Of a DNA stretch of 64,000 nt, positions 18,015-26,779 are shown piece by piece. The stretch lies in contig NZ_CP119127.1 in the NCBI RefSeq assembly GCF_030128825.1, positions 1,922,001 through 1,986,000 of the forward strand, read 5' to 3'. Under the pieces are notes generated by a model. It did no database searches. It worked only from the letters and a program-made list of their open reading frames with translations, and was not told the origin of the DNA. The DNA comes from Sphingobium sp. WTD-1. Its GTDB lineage: Bacteria; Pseudomonadota; Alphaproteobacteria; Sphingomonadales; Sphingomonadaceae. Each line of letters begins with the position of its first letter. The stretch's first letter is position 1. The position numbers were made by a program, and so were the translations under genes.

Positions 18015-19533
18015 CTTGTATCTCTGGGGTCACGGCGTCGCCAATGCGCGAGACGGTGAAGCCCGCGCAGTGCAGCCAGTCATTGTCGATGGTCGATCCG
18101 GTATCGACCGAGAAGCGGAAATGGGGCGCCAGATGGTTGGCGATGGCATTGCCCCGGCCGTCGGCATCGGCGGCCAGCATGGACAGGCGCAGCGCCTCAA
18201 GCGCCAGGAAATCATCGACCGTCTCGATCGCGAAGCGGCTGGCCTCGCCCGACCCGAAGGGCGCAACGCGCCGTTCGAGGAAGCGGCTGACCTGTTCGGG
18301 CGTGACCGCGAGGCGGGCCAGATATGCCCGGTCCAGCTGCTTGCGCCATTCGCGCAGGGGATCGGGCGGGGGCAGGAGCAGCAGGCCGCCCGCAACCGTC
18401 GAACGATAGGTGCGCGGCCGGGCGAGCAGGGTGGGGGACCAGTAGGACCGGCGTGGTTCCAGCAGGCCGGACAGCGGTGGCGCGGCATCCTGGCTCTCGC
18501 CACGGGCGAGCAGCCGGTCGAGTTGCAGCAGCATCGGCTCGCTGCGCTGGAGGAAGCTGTTGCCGCGCCGTCCGGCATAGCGGACCGTATTGCGCAGCCG
18601 CGTCTCCAGCCGGCTGCGATGCTGCTGGATGCGCTCGAAAGCCTCCTCGATCTGGTCGAACACGCGCCGGACCTTGTGCAGATCGTCATAGACCAGATCA
18701 CGGGCGGCGGACGGGTCGGGCGCCAGCCGGGCCTCATGATAGGCTTCGGCGATGGCGGCGACGTCGGCGATCGAATCCTCGATCGCGTCGAGCGCGGTGA
18801 AGATGCGATGGCGGAAGCGATACGGGTGGGACGTGGTCGAGATGGCCGCATAATCCTGCAGCAGCAGCTTCTCGACGAAATCCTCGAAATAATGGCGCAA
18901 CCGGCGGCCGACGCTATCGCTTTCCACCACGCGCTTGTCGATGTCGCGCAGCGCGCTCAGCACGCTGCGCAGATAGCGGCCGAAGCTGGCGGCGTCGCGC
19001 GCCGCCTTGTGCAGGCCGGGCGCATTTTCCCGTGCATTGCGCTGCAGCGCTTCCAGCTCGTTCTTCACCTGGATGACAAGGCCGCCAAGCTGGTCGGACA
19101 GGCCTTCGCGCAGGCTGCAGAGAAATTCGGCCAGGCGCATGGCGCCGGCGGGCATGTCGACCGTGACCTTCAGGCCATAGCGGCTTTCCTCGATCCAGCC
19201 GGTTGCCTGCAGCCGGTTGTAGATGTGCCGGGCGCGCATCATCGCCGCGCTGGTCGCCTGTGCGTCGGCGGCTTCCAGCTTGCGCCGGCGCACGCGGCGG
19301 CCCGGTCGCGCGGCCAGCTTGTCCAGTACCACCGGGCTTTCATCCTCGCGCCACAGTTCCGCATTGTCGCCCAGCAGCGTGTAGATCAGCTGGATCACCT
19401 CGCCCTGGGTCGGGAAATGCAGGTCGGACCGGTAGAAGCCTTCATAGAGGCCGATCAGTACGCGCTCGTAGAGAAAGCGGTTCGACCCGGCAAACAGCGC
19501 GAAAATGTCGGAATGGAGTTGGCCGAAGAGCAT
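18004..19533 (-). CDS. jetA: JetA/MksF-like kleisin
   Basis: A 509-residue, mostly helical protein read as the kleisin subunit of a MukBEF-like complex: winged-helix-like N-terminal part (MLFGQLHSDIFALFAGSNR, FPTQGEVIQLIYTLLG), long helices in the middle, and a second helical domain near the C-terminus. It resembles the JetA type (DUF5716 class) of Wadjet and MksF. It opens the operon; the start codon is preceded by TGATG overlap with an unrecognised upstream frame. In the family this subunit closes the SMC ring. Assignment relies on gene order (A-B-C) and overall character more than on a strict motif. Confidence 0.8.
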   Translation of the reverse strand: MLFGQLHSDIFALFAGSNRFLYERVLIGLYEGFYRSDLHFPTQGEVIQLIYTLLGDNAELWREDESPVVLDKLAARPGRRVRRRKLEAADAQATSAAMMRARHIYNRLQATGWIEESRYGLKVTVDMPAGAMRLAEFLCSLREGLSDQLGGLVIQVKNELEALQRNARENAPGLHKAARDAASFGRYLRSVLSALRDIDKRVVESDSVGRRLRHYFEDFVEKLLLQDYAAISTTSHPYRFRHRIFTALDAIEDSIADVAAIAEAYHEARLAPDPSAARDLVYDDLHKVRRVFDQIEEAFERIQQHRSRLETRLRNTVRYAGRRGNSFLQRSEPMLLQLDRLLARGESQDAAPPLSGLLEPRRSYWSPTLLARPRTYRSTVAGGLLLLPPPDPLREWRKQLDRAYLARLAVTPEQVSRFLERRVAPFGSGEASRFAIETVDDFLALEALRLSMLAADADGRGNAIANHLAPHFRFSVDTGSTIDNDWLHCAGFTVSRIGDAVTPEIQDAQ

Positions 19534-19566
19534 CAGGCGGCAAGGCTCATCGTGGGGGAGGACATG

Positions 19567-19839
19567 CTATCCGGCATGGGCGCGACGATAGGGGTATCGC
19601 CAGCACATTGCATGTCGGACAGGGACGGGTAACGGGCAGGCTGGCGCATTGTCCTCGGCAATGCCGGCGAAGCGCCTGACGAAGGCGCGCGCGGCGTCGC
19701 GCAAGGCCATCGACAGGGGCTTGTCCAGCAAAAATATGGGTTCGGGCGGCGGCAGATGCCATGTTCGAGCGAGCCGGGCAAGCCGATGTCGGAATTGCGG
19801 GAAACGCGATGATTTTGATGTATAACTTGTAAAATGCAT
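19567..19839 (-). CDS. Hypothetical 90-residue protein or gene remnant upstream of jetA
   Basis: An open frame from ATG 19839 (weak AGGAACAGG before it) whose second half has strongly GC-biased third positions and protein-like text (FLLDKPLSMALRDAARAFVR). It ends 33 bases before jetA on the same strand. I do not recognise a family. It may be a truncated gene left at the junction with the phage segment, or chance. The rest of 19840-20061 shows no gene and is AT-richer, consistent with promoter or junction sequence. Confidence 0.3.
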   Translation of the reverse strand: MHFTSYTSKSSRFPQFRHRLARLARTWHLPPPEPIFLLDKPLSMALRDAARAFVRRFAGIAEDNAPACPLPVPVRHAMCWRYPYRRAHAG

Positions 19840-20061
19840 CCTGTTCCTGGCGATATTTTCTGTAATTTCATATATTAAGGGCGATCCTGTTGTGCGGGAT
19901 CGATCGTCATTTTACGAACAGAAGAAGCAATCTGCTCTTAACCATTATAAAATGCTTCTATGGCCTAATAATGCCATGGACGAGGCCGGTTTGCATGCGC
20001 GCCATCGCGCGCTTTGCTGCATAACGCGGTGCAACAGCTGCGATGGCCTGTTCGAGCCTAT

Positions 20062-20274
20062 TCACCGGCGACACACCCGACCGACGACTGTGCGGACACG
20101 AGGCGTCACCTGCGCGGCATTTGCCGCCAATTCAGCCTTTATGTCAGCGCGCAGGCGCCGCATCTCGTCAAGCGACTGATATTCGGTCGAGCGACCATCG
20201 GCAAAGGTGATCTTGCGGATGCCGGATGTGATGGCGGCATCAACCTTGTCCAGATCGCTCTGTTGATAGGCCAC
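20062..20274 (-). CDS. Phage head-tail joining protein, gpW-like
   Basis: A 70-residue protein matching the lambda gpW family in size and pattern. It starts MAYQQSDLDKVDAAI, has the middle segment ITFADGRSTEYQSLDEMRRL and a short helical tail. In lambda-like phages gpW closes the filled head and lets the tail attach. The GTG start at 20274 overlaps the large-terminase stop by one base (TAGTG), the normal phage order terS-terL-gpW. The portal gene that should follow is absent: the next gene in this direction is bacterial-type jetA, so the phage map ends here. Confidence 0.75.
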   Translation of the reverse strand: MAYQQSDLDKVDAAITSGIRKITFADGRSTEYQSLDEMRRLRADIKAELAANAAQVTPRVRTVVGRVCRR

Positions 20275-22247
20275 TATCGCCTCCTTGAAGTGAACGGGTT
20301 CTGACGGCGGGGTGGCGTGGGCCTAGCAGTCGCGCTGGCCTTGGCAGCGGCGGGCTTCGCGGTCGTTCCGGATGACCTTGGCTCCGGTTTCTTCAGTTCG
20401 CCGCGGGCCTTCACCCAATGGGCATTGGTCCACCGGTCAACGCCCAAGCTGATCGCGATCGCGCGGGCATAGATGGCGTTGTCGAGCGCCTCGTTGCGGT
20501 CCCGCGTCTTGTGCCACTCGCGCCGGACACCGCCATTGCGCATCTTCACGAACCGCAGCTCTTCGGCGACCAACTGCTTGATCCATTCGTCGCCAGTGCC
20601 GTCGGGGATGTAGATATAGCCGTCGGGATAATCTTCGCCGTCGACCGGCTTCTCCAGCCCGAGCTGGCCGTAAAGCTCCATCTTCAGCATCGATGTGCCG
20701 ATGTTCCAGAGCCTGACGCCGCGCTTCAGCTTCTTGCCGTTGACCGTGACGTCCTGCCAATTTGGCGAGCCGATTGCCTGCTGGGCAGCGATGCTCTCGC
20801 GGCCTTTCACCGCCATGACGAAGCCGGGATGTTGCCGCGCCCAGCGATAGACCTCCATCGTGTTCTCGCCGTCACCGGAGTCAACGGCGACCCGCGCAAG
20901 CCGCATTGCTCGGCCGTCATCAGCCAGCCACTCGCGGGCGACCTCCTTATCGAGCGCCGTCCAGGTCTTCTTGTCGGCAATCGGCCCGAACACTTCAACG
21001 CGCTCGACAAACGCCCGCTTGCGACCGGGGCCAAATGCCCAGATATCCATGTCGATACGCCCGCCGCCGCCGCGCTGGACGTCAGCCGCTCCGATCAGCA
21101 ATCCGGCCCATGCCGGCGGGGTGCCCAGCGACATCGCCTTCTCCCGCCGATCATAGAGGCGCTGCCACTCCGGCGCTTCACCTCGTTCGGCCCATGCCTC
21201 GCCCAGGACCTGGTTGACGAACGTGCGCAGGAGGTTCGGATCCTTGCGGACCTCCATGAACTCGCGGGCGATTTCCAGCCAAGCGGCACCGGGGTGCTGG
21301 CTATATGCTGCCCAGATATGGAAGGACCGATGTCGGGGGAACGCATCCGGGTTGTGGGCGCGCCACTCGCCGTTTTCGTCCATCCACGGCTTTTCAGCCT
21401 CATCGATGTCGCAGCCATTTTCGCACCTATACCAGGCGCGGGTCGGGTTCTCCTTTGGTGCCCAGCGGATGCCGGGGCCGGTCCCGTCGCCAAACACCAG
21501 CGTCTGCATGTGCCCACAATGCGGGCAGGGGACGTATCGAAATTCCTGGCTGCCCTGATCGAACAGAGCGTCGATCCGGCTAAACCCCTTAACCTTCGGC
21601 GTGGAGCCGGCCGCGCTGAACCGGCGCGGCGACGTCAGGTTGCGCTTGAACGCGAGGCGGGCCGGGTCGCCTTCCTCTTTCGACGCCCAAGGATAGCCAT
21701 CGCATTCTTCGAGGAACACGTCATCAGATGTGACGCGCCTGAATTCCTTCGGACTGTTGGCGCCCTTGATCTGGATCCATCCGCCCTTGTAGCGCTTGGC
21801 CCGGATCTGGTTGTCCGAATGCCGCGGCTTGAACTGGGCGACAGACCGGACGACGTCCCACTGCAACACCGGATCGAGATCGTCGCGGCTGAACTTTTCC
21901 GCGTCATCGATCGTCGGCTGGTAGATCAGCGTGCGGGCAGGATCATATTTGATGCGCCACGCGACGAAGCTCTGCAGGATCGTCGAATAGCCGATGCGGC
22001 TGCTCTTGCGGACAGAAACCTGCGCGGTCTCCGGATCCGTGAAGGCGTCCGCCATATCCGACTGGAATGGGAACGGCCTGATTTTCGCGCCATCGTCCGA
22101 CCGAGCATGGTCGCACATGAATTGCGACAGAGGTGGCCGGATCTTTGGCCGGAACGCGTCAATCCACGCTTCGGCGACGATGACACCATCATCGCCCTGG
22201 ACGCATATGGGGTCAGTCGGCGCTTTCGTCGGGGGCGTCTTCCTCAT
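20274..22247 (-). CDS. Phage terminase large subunit, GpA family
   Basis: A 657-residue packaging motor and nuclease. The ATPase half has the GpA-type variant Walker A VSVRKSSRIGYST and the Walker B-like DDVFLEECDGYP. A zinc-finger pair appears at YVPCPHCGHMQTL. The nuclease half has the acidic motif LIGAADVQRGGGGRIDMD and later acidic residues. It cuts phage DNA concatemers and pumps them into the procapsid. The ATG at 22247 with GGGGG eight bases upstream is preferred over a TTG five codons earlier. It overlaps the small subunit gene by 35 bases. Motifs look intact although the rest of the head genes are missing. Confidence 0.88.
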   Translation of the reverse strand: MRKTPPTKAPTDPICVQGDDGVIVAEAWIDAFRPKIRPPLSQFMCDHARSDDGAKIRPFPFQSDMADAFTDPETAQVSVRKSSRIGYSTILQSFVAWRIKYDPARTLIYQPTIDDAEKFSRDDLDPVLQWDVVRSVAQFKPRHSDNQIRAKRYKGGWIQIKGANSPKEFRRVTSDDVFLEECDGYPWASKEEGDPARLAFKRNLTSPRRFSAAGSTPKVKGFSRIDALFDQGSQEFRYVPCPHCGHMQTLVFGDGTGPGIRWAPKENPTRAWYRCENGCDIDEAEKPWMDENGEWRAHNPDAFPRHRSFHIWAAYSQHPGAAWLEIAREFMEVRKDPNLLRTFVNQVLGEAWAERGEAPEWQRLYDRREKAMSLGTPPAWAGLLIGAADVQRGGGGRIDMDIWAFGPGRKRAFVERVEVFGPIADKKTWTALDKEVAREWLADDGRAMRLARVAVDSGDGENTMEVYRWARQHPGFVMAVKGRESIAAQQAIGSPNWQDVTVNGKKLKRGVRLWNIGTSMLKMELYGQLGLEKPVDGEDYPDGYIYIPDGTGDEWIKQLVAEELRFVKMRNGGVRREWHKTRDRNEALDNAIYARAIAISLGVDRWTNAHWVKARGELKKPEPRSSGTTAKPAAAKASATARPTPPRRQNPFTSRRR

Positions 22248-22701
22248 CCATGCCCCCGCCAAGCGCCTTCTCGACGCGCGTCATGCTGATGTCGGTCAGC
22301 ACGTCATTGATCGCGGTCTCGATCCTCTTGCGCAGTTTCGTATCACCCAGAGCGACCTGCGCGCCGACCTGCTGGAGCCGCGCCACGGCCATGATGATGA
22401 CTCCGGTGCCGGCCGCGATCATGTCGGTGCGCGATGCCAGTTCCCGGCGGCGCTCGGCATTGTCCATCGCCTTGCCGTCGGCCTGTTCTTTGGCCAAGCG
22501 CGCGCGCTCCGCTTCCAGATCGAGCGCATCCGCGTCCTGCCGGCCCGTCTTCATGGCCAGCCACGCTTCAAGGTTTTCGGTCCAGCTCGCACCATCTGCC
22601 GGCAGGTCGCCCTTGGCGCGCAGTTCGCCGATCCAGCGGCTGGAGCATCCGAATAGCGCGGCAAGTTGCGGGCGGGTCGGCTCGTTCAGGTCGATGTCCA
22701 T
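22213..22701 (-). CDS. Phage terminase small subunit (Nu1-like)
   Basis: A 162-residue DNA-recognition subunit. Its N-terminus has a helix-turn-helix (PTRPQLAALFGCSSRWIGEL) like lambda Nu1/gpNu1, followed by a charged coiled-coil helix (LEAERARLAKEQADGK) that binds the large subunit. The ATG at 22701 has GGGAAG six bases ahead and begins just before the HTH; an in-frame start 15 codons upstream is less likely. Located immediately before the large subunit, overlapping it. Confidence 0.78.
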   Translation of the reverse strand: MDIDLNEPTRPQLAALFGCSSRWIGELRAKGDLPADGASWTENLEAWLAMKTGRQDADALDLEAERARLAKEQADGKAMDNAERRRELASRTDMIAAGTGVIIMAVARLQQVGAQVALGDTKLRKRIETAINDVLTDISMTRVEKALGGGMDEEDAPDESAD

Positions 22702-22887
22702 GCACTTCCCTGTCCGATTACTGTGAAACCCGCAGAAAACCGTCATTTATTACTATGGGGAGGAAGAACTAAGGCGGTTTCTGTGGCTAGCGAGCTTCTG
22801 GGCCTTTGCCCCCCGTACTTGCCGAATGGCCGGGAAGGACCCAAGGTCGGGGTGTTTCGTTGCGCCGACGCGCAACTTTGTTACGTG

Positions 22888-23142
22888 TCAGCGGGTCGGT
22901 CGGGGTAACGGCGGCCGATCGAGCTGCGCCTGATAGTACGTCGCATCCGGCCCGCACCGATCGCGCTTGATGATCAGCCCCGAGCGTCCAGCCCGCCGTT
23001 CTCTCCTCGCATTAACATCAAGGTGGTCAGCAAGACAGCCATGGATAAGGTCAATCCGGTCGGACAAAGGTCGGATACATCGGCCCTCAGAAGACATCGG
23101 CCACATGCCCATGAAGTGCCGACAGGTGATGCAGGTCTTCAC
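22888..23142 (-). CDS. Small cysteine-containing phage protein
   Basis: 84 residues, starting at GTG 23142, which overlaps the stop of the small gene before it as GTGA. The N-terminus MKTCITCRHFMGMW with further Cys residues (EGRCIRPLS, HGCLADH) suggests a small metal-binding protein, a type common in phage accessory regions. I do not know its function. It is the last of three coupled small genes (23536 to 22888) upstream of the terminase genes. Confidence 0.6.
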   Translation of the reverse strand: MKTCITCRHFMGMWPMSSEGRCIRPLSDRIDLIHGCLADHLDVNARRERRAGRSGLIIKRDRCGPDATYYQAQLDRPPLPRPTR

Positions 23143-23312
23143 GACCTGCCTCGCACCACGGCGCGAACTTCGGCGCTGATCCGCTCGCCCTCGGCGATGA
23201 TGCGCTCGACGCGCCCGATCGAACGGGATGGCTCGCGCATGTCGAAGGCTAGGCTATGGAGTTCACCAGCAAGGCGCTCCATCTGATCCGCAGGGCAGGG
23301 GTACTGGCTCAT
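23139..23312 (-). CDS. Hypothetical 57-residue phage protein
   Basis: ATG at 23312 overlaps the previous gene's stop (ATGA), and its own TGA overlaps the next gene's GTG (GTGA). The product starts MSQYPCPADQMERLAGEL and has a second helix rich in Arg and Glu (SIGRVERIIAEGERIS). The double coupling argues for a real gene despite its length. No family recognised. Confidence 0.55.
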   Translation of the reverse strand: MSQYPCPADQMERLAGELHSLAFDMREPSRSIGRVERIIAEGERISAEVRAVVRGRS

Positions 23313-23536
23313 GCCATCCGCTCCGCCGCTTCCATGGCCTTCTCATATCCGGCCACAATCAAGGCCTCAGCCTTGTAACAGTCGTTGCCACCCAGCGAGT
23401 AGGGATCATGCCGGACGCGATGCTTCGCGCCGTCGGCCATGGTGATGATCATCGCGGTATAGCTATGGCCGCGATCCCACGAGATGGAGGCGACATGCAC
23501 GGGATTAACGATCAGATCGTCGCCCACCTTGATCAT
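23309..23536 (-). CDS. Hypothetical 75-residue phage protein
   Basis: Begins MIKVGDDLIVNPVHVASISW, with beta-strand-like first half and an Ala/Glu-rich helical end (VAGYEKAMEAAERMA). The pattern resembles small phage proteins with a single beta-sheet domain. It is the first of three coupled minus-strand genes and overlaps the next by 4 bases. No function can be assigned. Confidence 0.6.
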   Translation of the reverse strand: MIKVGDDLIVNPVHVASISWDRGHSYTAMIITMADGAKHRVRHDPYSLGGNDCYKAEALIVAGYEKAMEAAERMA

Positions 23537-23734
23537 GTCGCCTCCGATATCGCTGGGCGATATACGCCCGCGCGCTGGTTGTTGGGGTCCCGATATCCGT
23601 TCGAGGCTTTCGCCAGCCGGGCAAGACTATCTTCCGCGGCGAAGTGCGAACGCGCATCATGCTCAGCTTAGGGTTGGCAATCGCGACGACGTAGACGCCT
23701 CGACGTGCGACGGCACACGCGATAAGCGGCTTTC

Positions 23735-23914
23735 ATGACCATCCGAGCCGATGAACATGCCCGCTTGCTTCAACTCGCAACGGATGAAGATGCTGCGGCC
23801 GATGTTGCGGAGCGGCGACGCGACGATGTCCTCCTGATCGCCACCCATCGGCGGCGCGCCGACTTCTTCCGCAGGCGGGCTGCTCTCCTGATCGACGACA
23901 CCGAGGGCGAATAA
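23735..23914 (+). CDS. Hypothetical 59-residue protein, paralogue of the gene at 24432
   Basis: An ATG-initiated frame on the plus strand, against the minus-strand genes around it. Its core ARLLQLATDEDAAADVAERR then DDVLLIATHRRRADFFRRR lines up with the product of 24432-24617 (ARLLHLAVEEETAAF, DDMLLIEQHRRRAMFFRQQ), so the two are diverged copies. A conserved pair is the best evidence that both are coding. Highly charged and helical; function unknown. Confidence 0.5.
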   Translation: MTIRADEHARLLQLATDEDAAADVAERRRDDVLLIATHRRRADFFRRRAALLIDDTEGE

Positions 23915-23972
23915 ATCGCCCCGGAACTTTCCCTCCCGCCGCTCGCTCATGTCGTTCCAGAAGGAGAACGAA

Positions 23973-24179
23973 ATGCTCACAGATATCATCGGCGCAGTGA
24001 TCGGATCGAAGATTGACCAGAAGGACGGCGACAGCGGCGTGAAGGGTGCAGTCCTCGGCTACTTTGCCCCGCGCGTCGTCGGCACCTTCATCAAGGTCAG
24101 CGTCCTGGCCGCGGTCGGCTATGGCGTGGTTAAGGCGGCCCAGAGCTTTGCTGCCGACGATGGCGAGAAATGGTTCTGA
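23973..24179 (+). CDS. Hypothetical 68-residue glycine-rich helical protein
   Basis: Start chosen at ATG 23973, which has an AAGGAG ribosome site six bases ahead. The product MLTDIIGAVIGSKIDQKDGD then a hydrophobic stretch (VGTFIKVSVLAAVGYGVVKA) and a charged tail looks like a small membrane-associated protein. It lies between the two paralogous small genes. No family named. Confidence 0.55.
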   Translation: MLTDIIGAVIGSKIDQKDGDSGVKGAVLGYFAPRVVGTFIKVSVLAAVGYGVVKAAQSFAADDGEKWF

Positions 24180-24431
24180 TTTGATGTCGCTGTGACGCGG
24201 GCCGGCTTTCCGAACCCGCGCCACCCAAACCCGATAACTGGAACCGCGCAAGCGCCGGGCAACCATTCCGGGCGGTACGAGATTTTAGACATTGGACCGC
24301 AATTAACAGAAACGGGAAACGCGGTAGGCCGAACATGGTGCGAGCAAGCCCAACCCCGAGGCTGCTCCCGTGCTGCGAAAAAAAGGCGTCTGAAGGATGA
24401 AACCAGACCCGCGTACATCGGTTTCGCGCGC

Positions 24432-24617
24432 ATGGTCGCGCCAAAATCGGAATATGCTCGCCTGCTTCATTTGGCCGTCGAAGAAGAGACGGCTGCATTT
24501 ACCGCGCAATGTCGAGGTGACGACATGCTATTGATCGAACAACATAGGCGGCGGGCGATGTTCTTCCGTCAACAGGCAGCCACGGTCGCGGCCAAAGGCA
24601 GAAGCTCAGAATGGTGA
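24432..24617 (+). CDS. Hypothetical 61-residue protein, paralogue of the gene at 23735
   Basis: Begins MVAPKSEYARLLHLAVEEE and contains DDMLLIEQHRRRAMFFRQQA, matching the 23735 product over about 40 residues. No good ribosome site precedes ATG 24432; upstream in-frame codons (24192 on) read like non-coding text. Function unknown. Confidence 0.5.
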   Translation: MVAPKSEYARLLHLAVEEETAAFTAQCRGDDMLLIEQHRRRAMFFRQQAATVAAKGRSSEW

Positions 24618-24628
24618 TTGTGGGGTCT

Positions 24629-24919
24629 TCAGTGTCTCACAAACGGTCGCACGAATAGCATAGCTCCACGTTTTGTATTCCTGGAACTTATGATCGCTTC
24701 TGCGCGGTGATCGTTAAGCATAACCGTCACTGCAGCGTTCAGGTCAGGGATGTCCAGCGCTGAAAACACAATGCCATATTCGGTGACTTTGTGGATCGTT
24801 ATACCCGCGATCGAAGCGCCCCACTGTAACTGAGCGGAAAGCGTGCCCAGGCGGTGCTCGTACCTCTCATAGATCAATGCCGCATCCATGGCCTCATCAT
24901 CTCCCATCTGATCATCCAT
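24629..24919 (-). CDS. Hypothetical 96-residue protein
   Basis: Starts MDDQMGDDEAMDAALIYERY and has alternating beta/alpha text (ITIHKVTEYGIVFSAL, AAVTVMLNDHRAEAII). The ribosome site before ATG 24919 is weak; later in-frame ATGs at residues 5 and 11 are alternatives. It sits between the small plus-strand genes and the IS5 element. No family recognised. Confidence 0.45.
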   Translation of the reverse strand: MDDQMGDDEAMDAALIYERYEHRLGTLSAQLQWGASIAGITIHKVTEYGIVFSALDIPDLNAAVTVMLNDHRAEAIISSRNTKRGAMLFVRPFVRH

Positions 24920-25457
24920 AGAGACGAAGGGAAGTGAACAGCGTCTGCATCAAGTTGGTTAATCGGTTAATCTGACGAATTTCGACGATAGATGAGAGCA
25001 AATGTTGCGCTAGGTTTCGTGGACAAAGGTTGACAGCAGGATCGGGCGTTGATTCAAGGCTGCCTTTTGGAGGTGGCGTTGGGCGAGCGTATTGGGCTGA
25101 CGGAGGACGAGTGGGGGATCATCGGCACATTACTGCCATCTGAGCGTGGTCGTGGCTGTCGTCCAGCACAGGACAACCGGCTGTATTTCGAAGGCATGAT
25201 GTGGATCGCCCGCACAGGTTCGCAATGGCGCCACTTGCCGGATGAATATGGCAAGTGGAACAGCGTTTTCCGCCGCTACCGGCGCTGGGTTACGACCGGG
25301 GTGTTCGAGGCGATGCTCGAGACACTGGGCGAAATGGTGGCTCGTGATGCCACTGCGGACATGATCGACAGCACCGTGGTCCGAGCACATCATTGTGCCG
25401 TCGGCATAAAAAAGGGACTCAGGAAACCGAGGCGCTTGGCCGATCGCGAGGCGGATT

Positions 25458-26779
25458 GGGACTGTCAGGATTTCCGTGTGCGGCCGGGCATAATGGGCAA
25501 CAAGGAGTCCCACTATGTCACGACGCAAAGAACCTGCCATACCGAATGAGCTTCTCGATCAGCTTTTGGCGGGCGGCGCTGCCAGTGCCGCCTTCGAGCA
25601 GGGCGGTCTGCTCGATTCGCTGAAGAAGGCGCTGACAGAGCGTGCCCTGAATGCGGAGATGGATCACCACCTCGCTGGCGAAGACGGCGCCGGCAACATG
25701 CGCAACGGCTACGGTCGGAAGACGGTAATGACCGACACCGGCAAGTTGGCGATCGACGTGCCGCGCGATCGCCAGTCGAGCTTCGACCCGCAGTTGATCG
25801 CCAAGTATCAACGCCGCTTTCCCGGCTTCGACGACAAGATCGTGTCGATGTACGCGCGCGGCATGAGCACCCGCGAGATCACCAGGCACCTGCACGATCT
25901 ATACGGCATCGACGTCTCACCCGATTTGATTAGCACGGTGACCGACGCCGTGCTCGATGAGGTCGCCACTTGGCAGCAGCGGCCGCTCGATCCGGTTTAC
26001 CCGCTGGTCTTCTTCGACGCGATCCGGGTCAAGATCCGCGACGAGGGCATGGTGCGCAACAAGGCGATCCACATTGCGCTGGGCGTCCGCGCCGACGGCG
26101 CAAAGGAGGTGCTCGGCTTGTGGCTCGAGCAGAATGAGGGTGCCAAGTTCTGGCTTCGGGTGATGAACGAGCTTCGCAACCGTGGCGTTGAAGACATCCT
26201 GCTGGCCGTCGTTGACGGCCTGAAGGGCTTTCCCGATGCGATCACCGCAGTGTTCCCCGATGCGATCGTCCAGACCTGCATCGTTCACCTGCTGCGCAAC
26301 TCGATGGACTTCGTCTCCTGGAAGGACCGAAAGAACCTCGCCAGCGCGCTCAAGGAGATTTACCGTGCCACCGACGCAGATGCCGCCGAAAAGGCGCTGA
26401 CAGCATTTGAGGCTGGCCCTTGGGGGCAGCGCTATCCCGCCATCGGCCAGAGCTGGCGGCGCGCCTGGGGCGAGGTGATCCCGTTTTTTGCGTTCCCCGA
26501 CGAGGTCCGCCGGATCATCTACACTACGAACGCCATCGAAGCTTTGAACTCGAAGCTCAGGCGGGCTGTCAGGGCCAGGGGACACTTCCCCAGCGACGAG
26601 GCCGCCACCAAGCTGCTCTACCTGATCTTGAATCGGTCGGAGAAAGAGTGGAAGATGCCACCACGTGAGTGGACCATGGCGAAGGCGCAATTTGCCGTGA
26701 TCTTCGGCGAACGTTTCATCAGAGCCATGGCGGCCTGATGATCAACCGCCCGGCCGCACACGGAAATCCTGACAGTCCC
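25458..26779 (+). mobile_element. IS256-family insertion sequence (1322 bp, complete)
   Basis: Perfect 32-base terminal inverted repeats (25458-25489 and 26748-26779, beginning GGGACTGTCAGGATTTCCGT) enclose one transposase gene. The 9-base target duplication AGGCGGATT at 25449-25457 and 26780-26788 is exact. Intact ends, exact duplication and an undamaged transposase indicate a recent, possibly still mobile insertion. Confidence 0.95.
25515..26738 (+). CDS. IS256-family (mutator-type) transposase
   Basis: A 407-residue DDE transposase. The N-terminal DNA-binding part has MRNGYGRKTVMTDTGKLAID and SMYARGMSTREITRHL. The catalytic residues are in VFFDAIRVKIRDEG (Asp), LLAVVDGLKGFPDAI (Asp) and IYTTNAIEALNSKLRR (Glu region), with the usual VQTCIVHLLRNSM between. 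ATG at 25515 has AAGGAG nearby. Full length for the family and without frame breaks. Confidence 0.95.
   Translation: MSRRKEPAIPNELLDQLLAGGAASAAFEQGGLLDSLKKALTERALNAEMDHHLAGEDGAGNMRNGYGRKTVMTDTGKLAIDVPRDRQSSFDPQLIAKYQRRFPGFDDKIVSMYARGMSTREITRHLHDLYGIDVSPDLISTVTDAVLDEVATWQQRPLDPVYPLVFFDAIRVKIRDEGMVRNKAIHIALGVRADGAKEVLGLWLEQNEGAKFWLRVMNELRNRGVEDILLAVVDGLKGFPDAITAVFPDAIVQTCIVHLLRNSMDFVSWKDRKNLASALKEIYRATDADAAEKALTAFEAGPWGQRYPAIGQSWRRAWGEVIPFFAFPDEVRRIIYTTNAIEALNSKLRRAVRARGHFPSDEAATKLLYLILNRSEKEWKMPPREWTMAKAQFAVIFGERFIRAMAA

Noticed and set aside
19534..20061. A JetD/MksG nuclease gene upstream of jetA
   Set aside because: No frame with JetD-like length or motifs; only a 90-codon unrecognised frame and AT-richer sequence.
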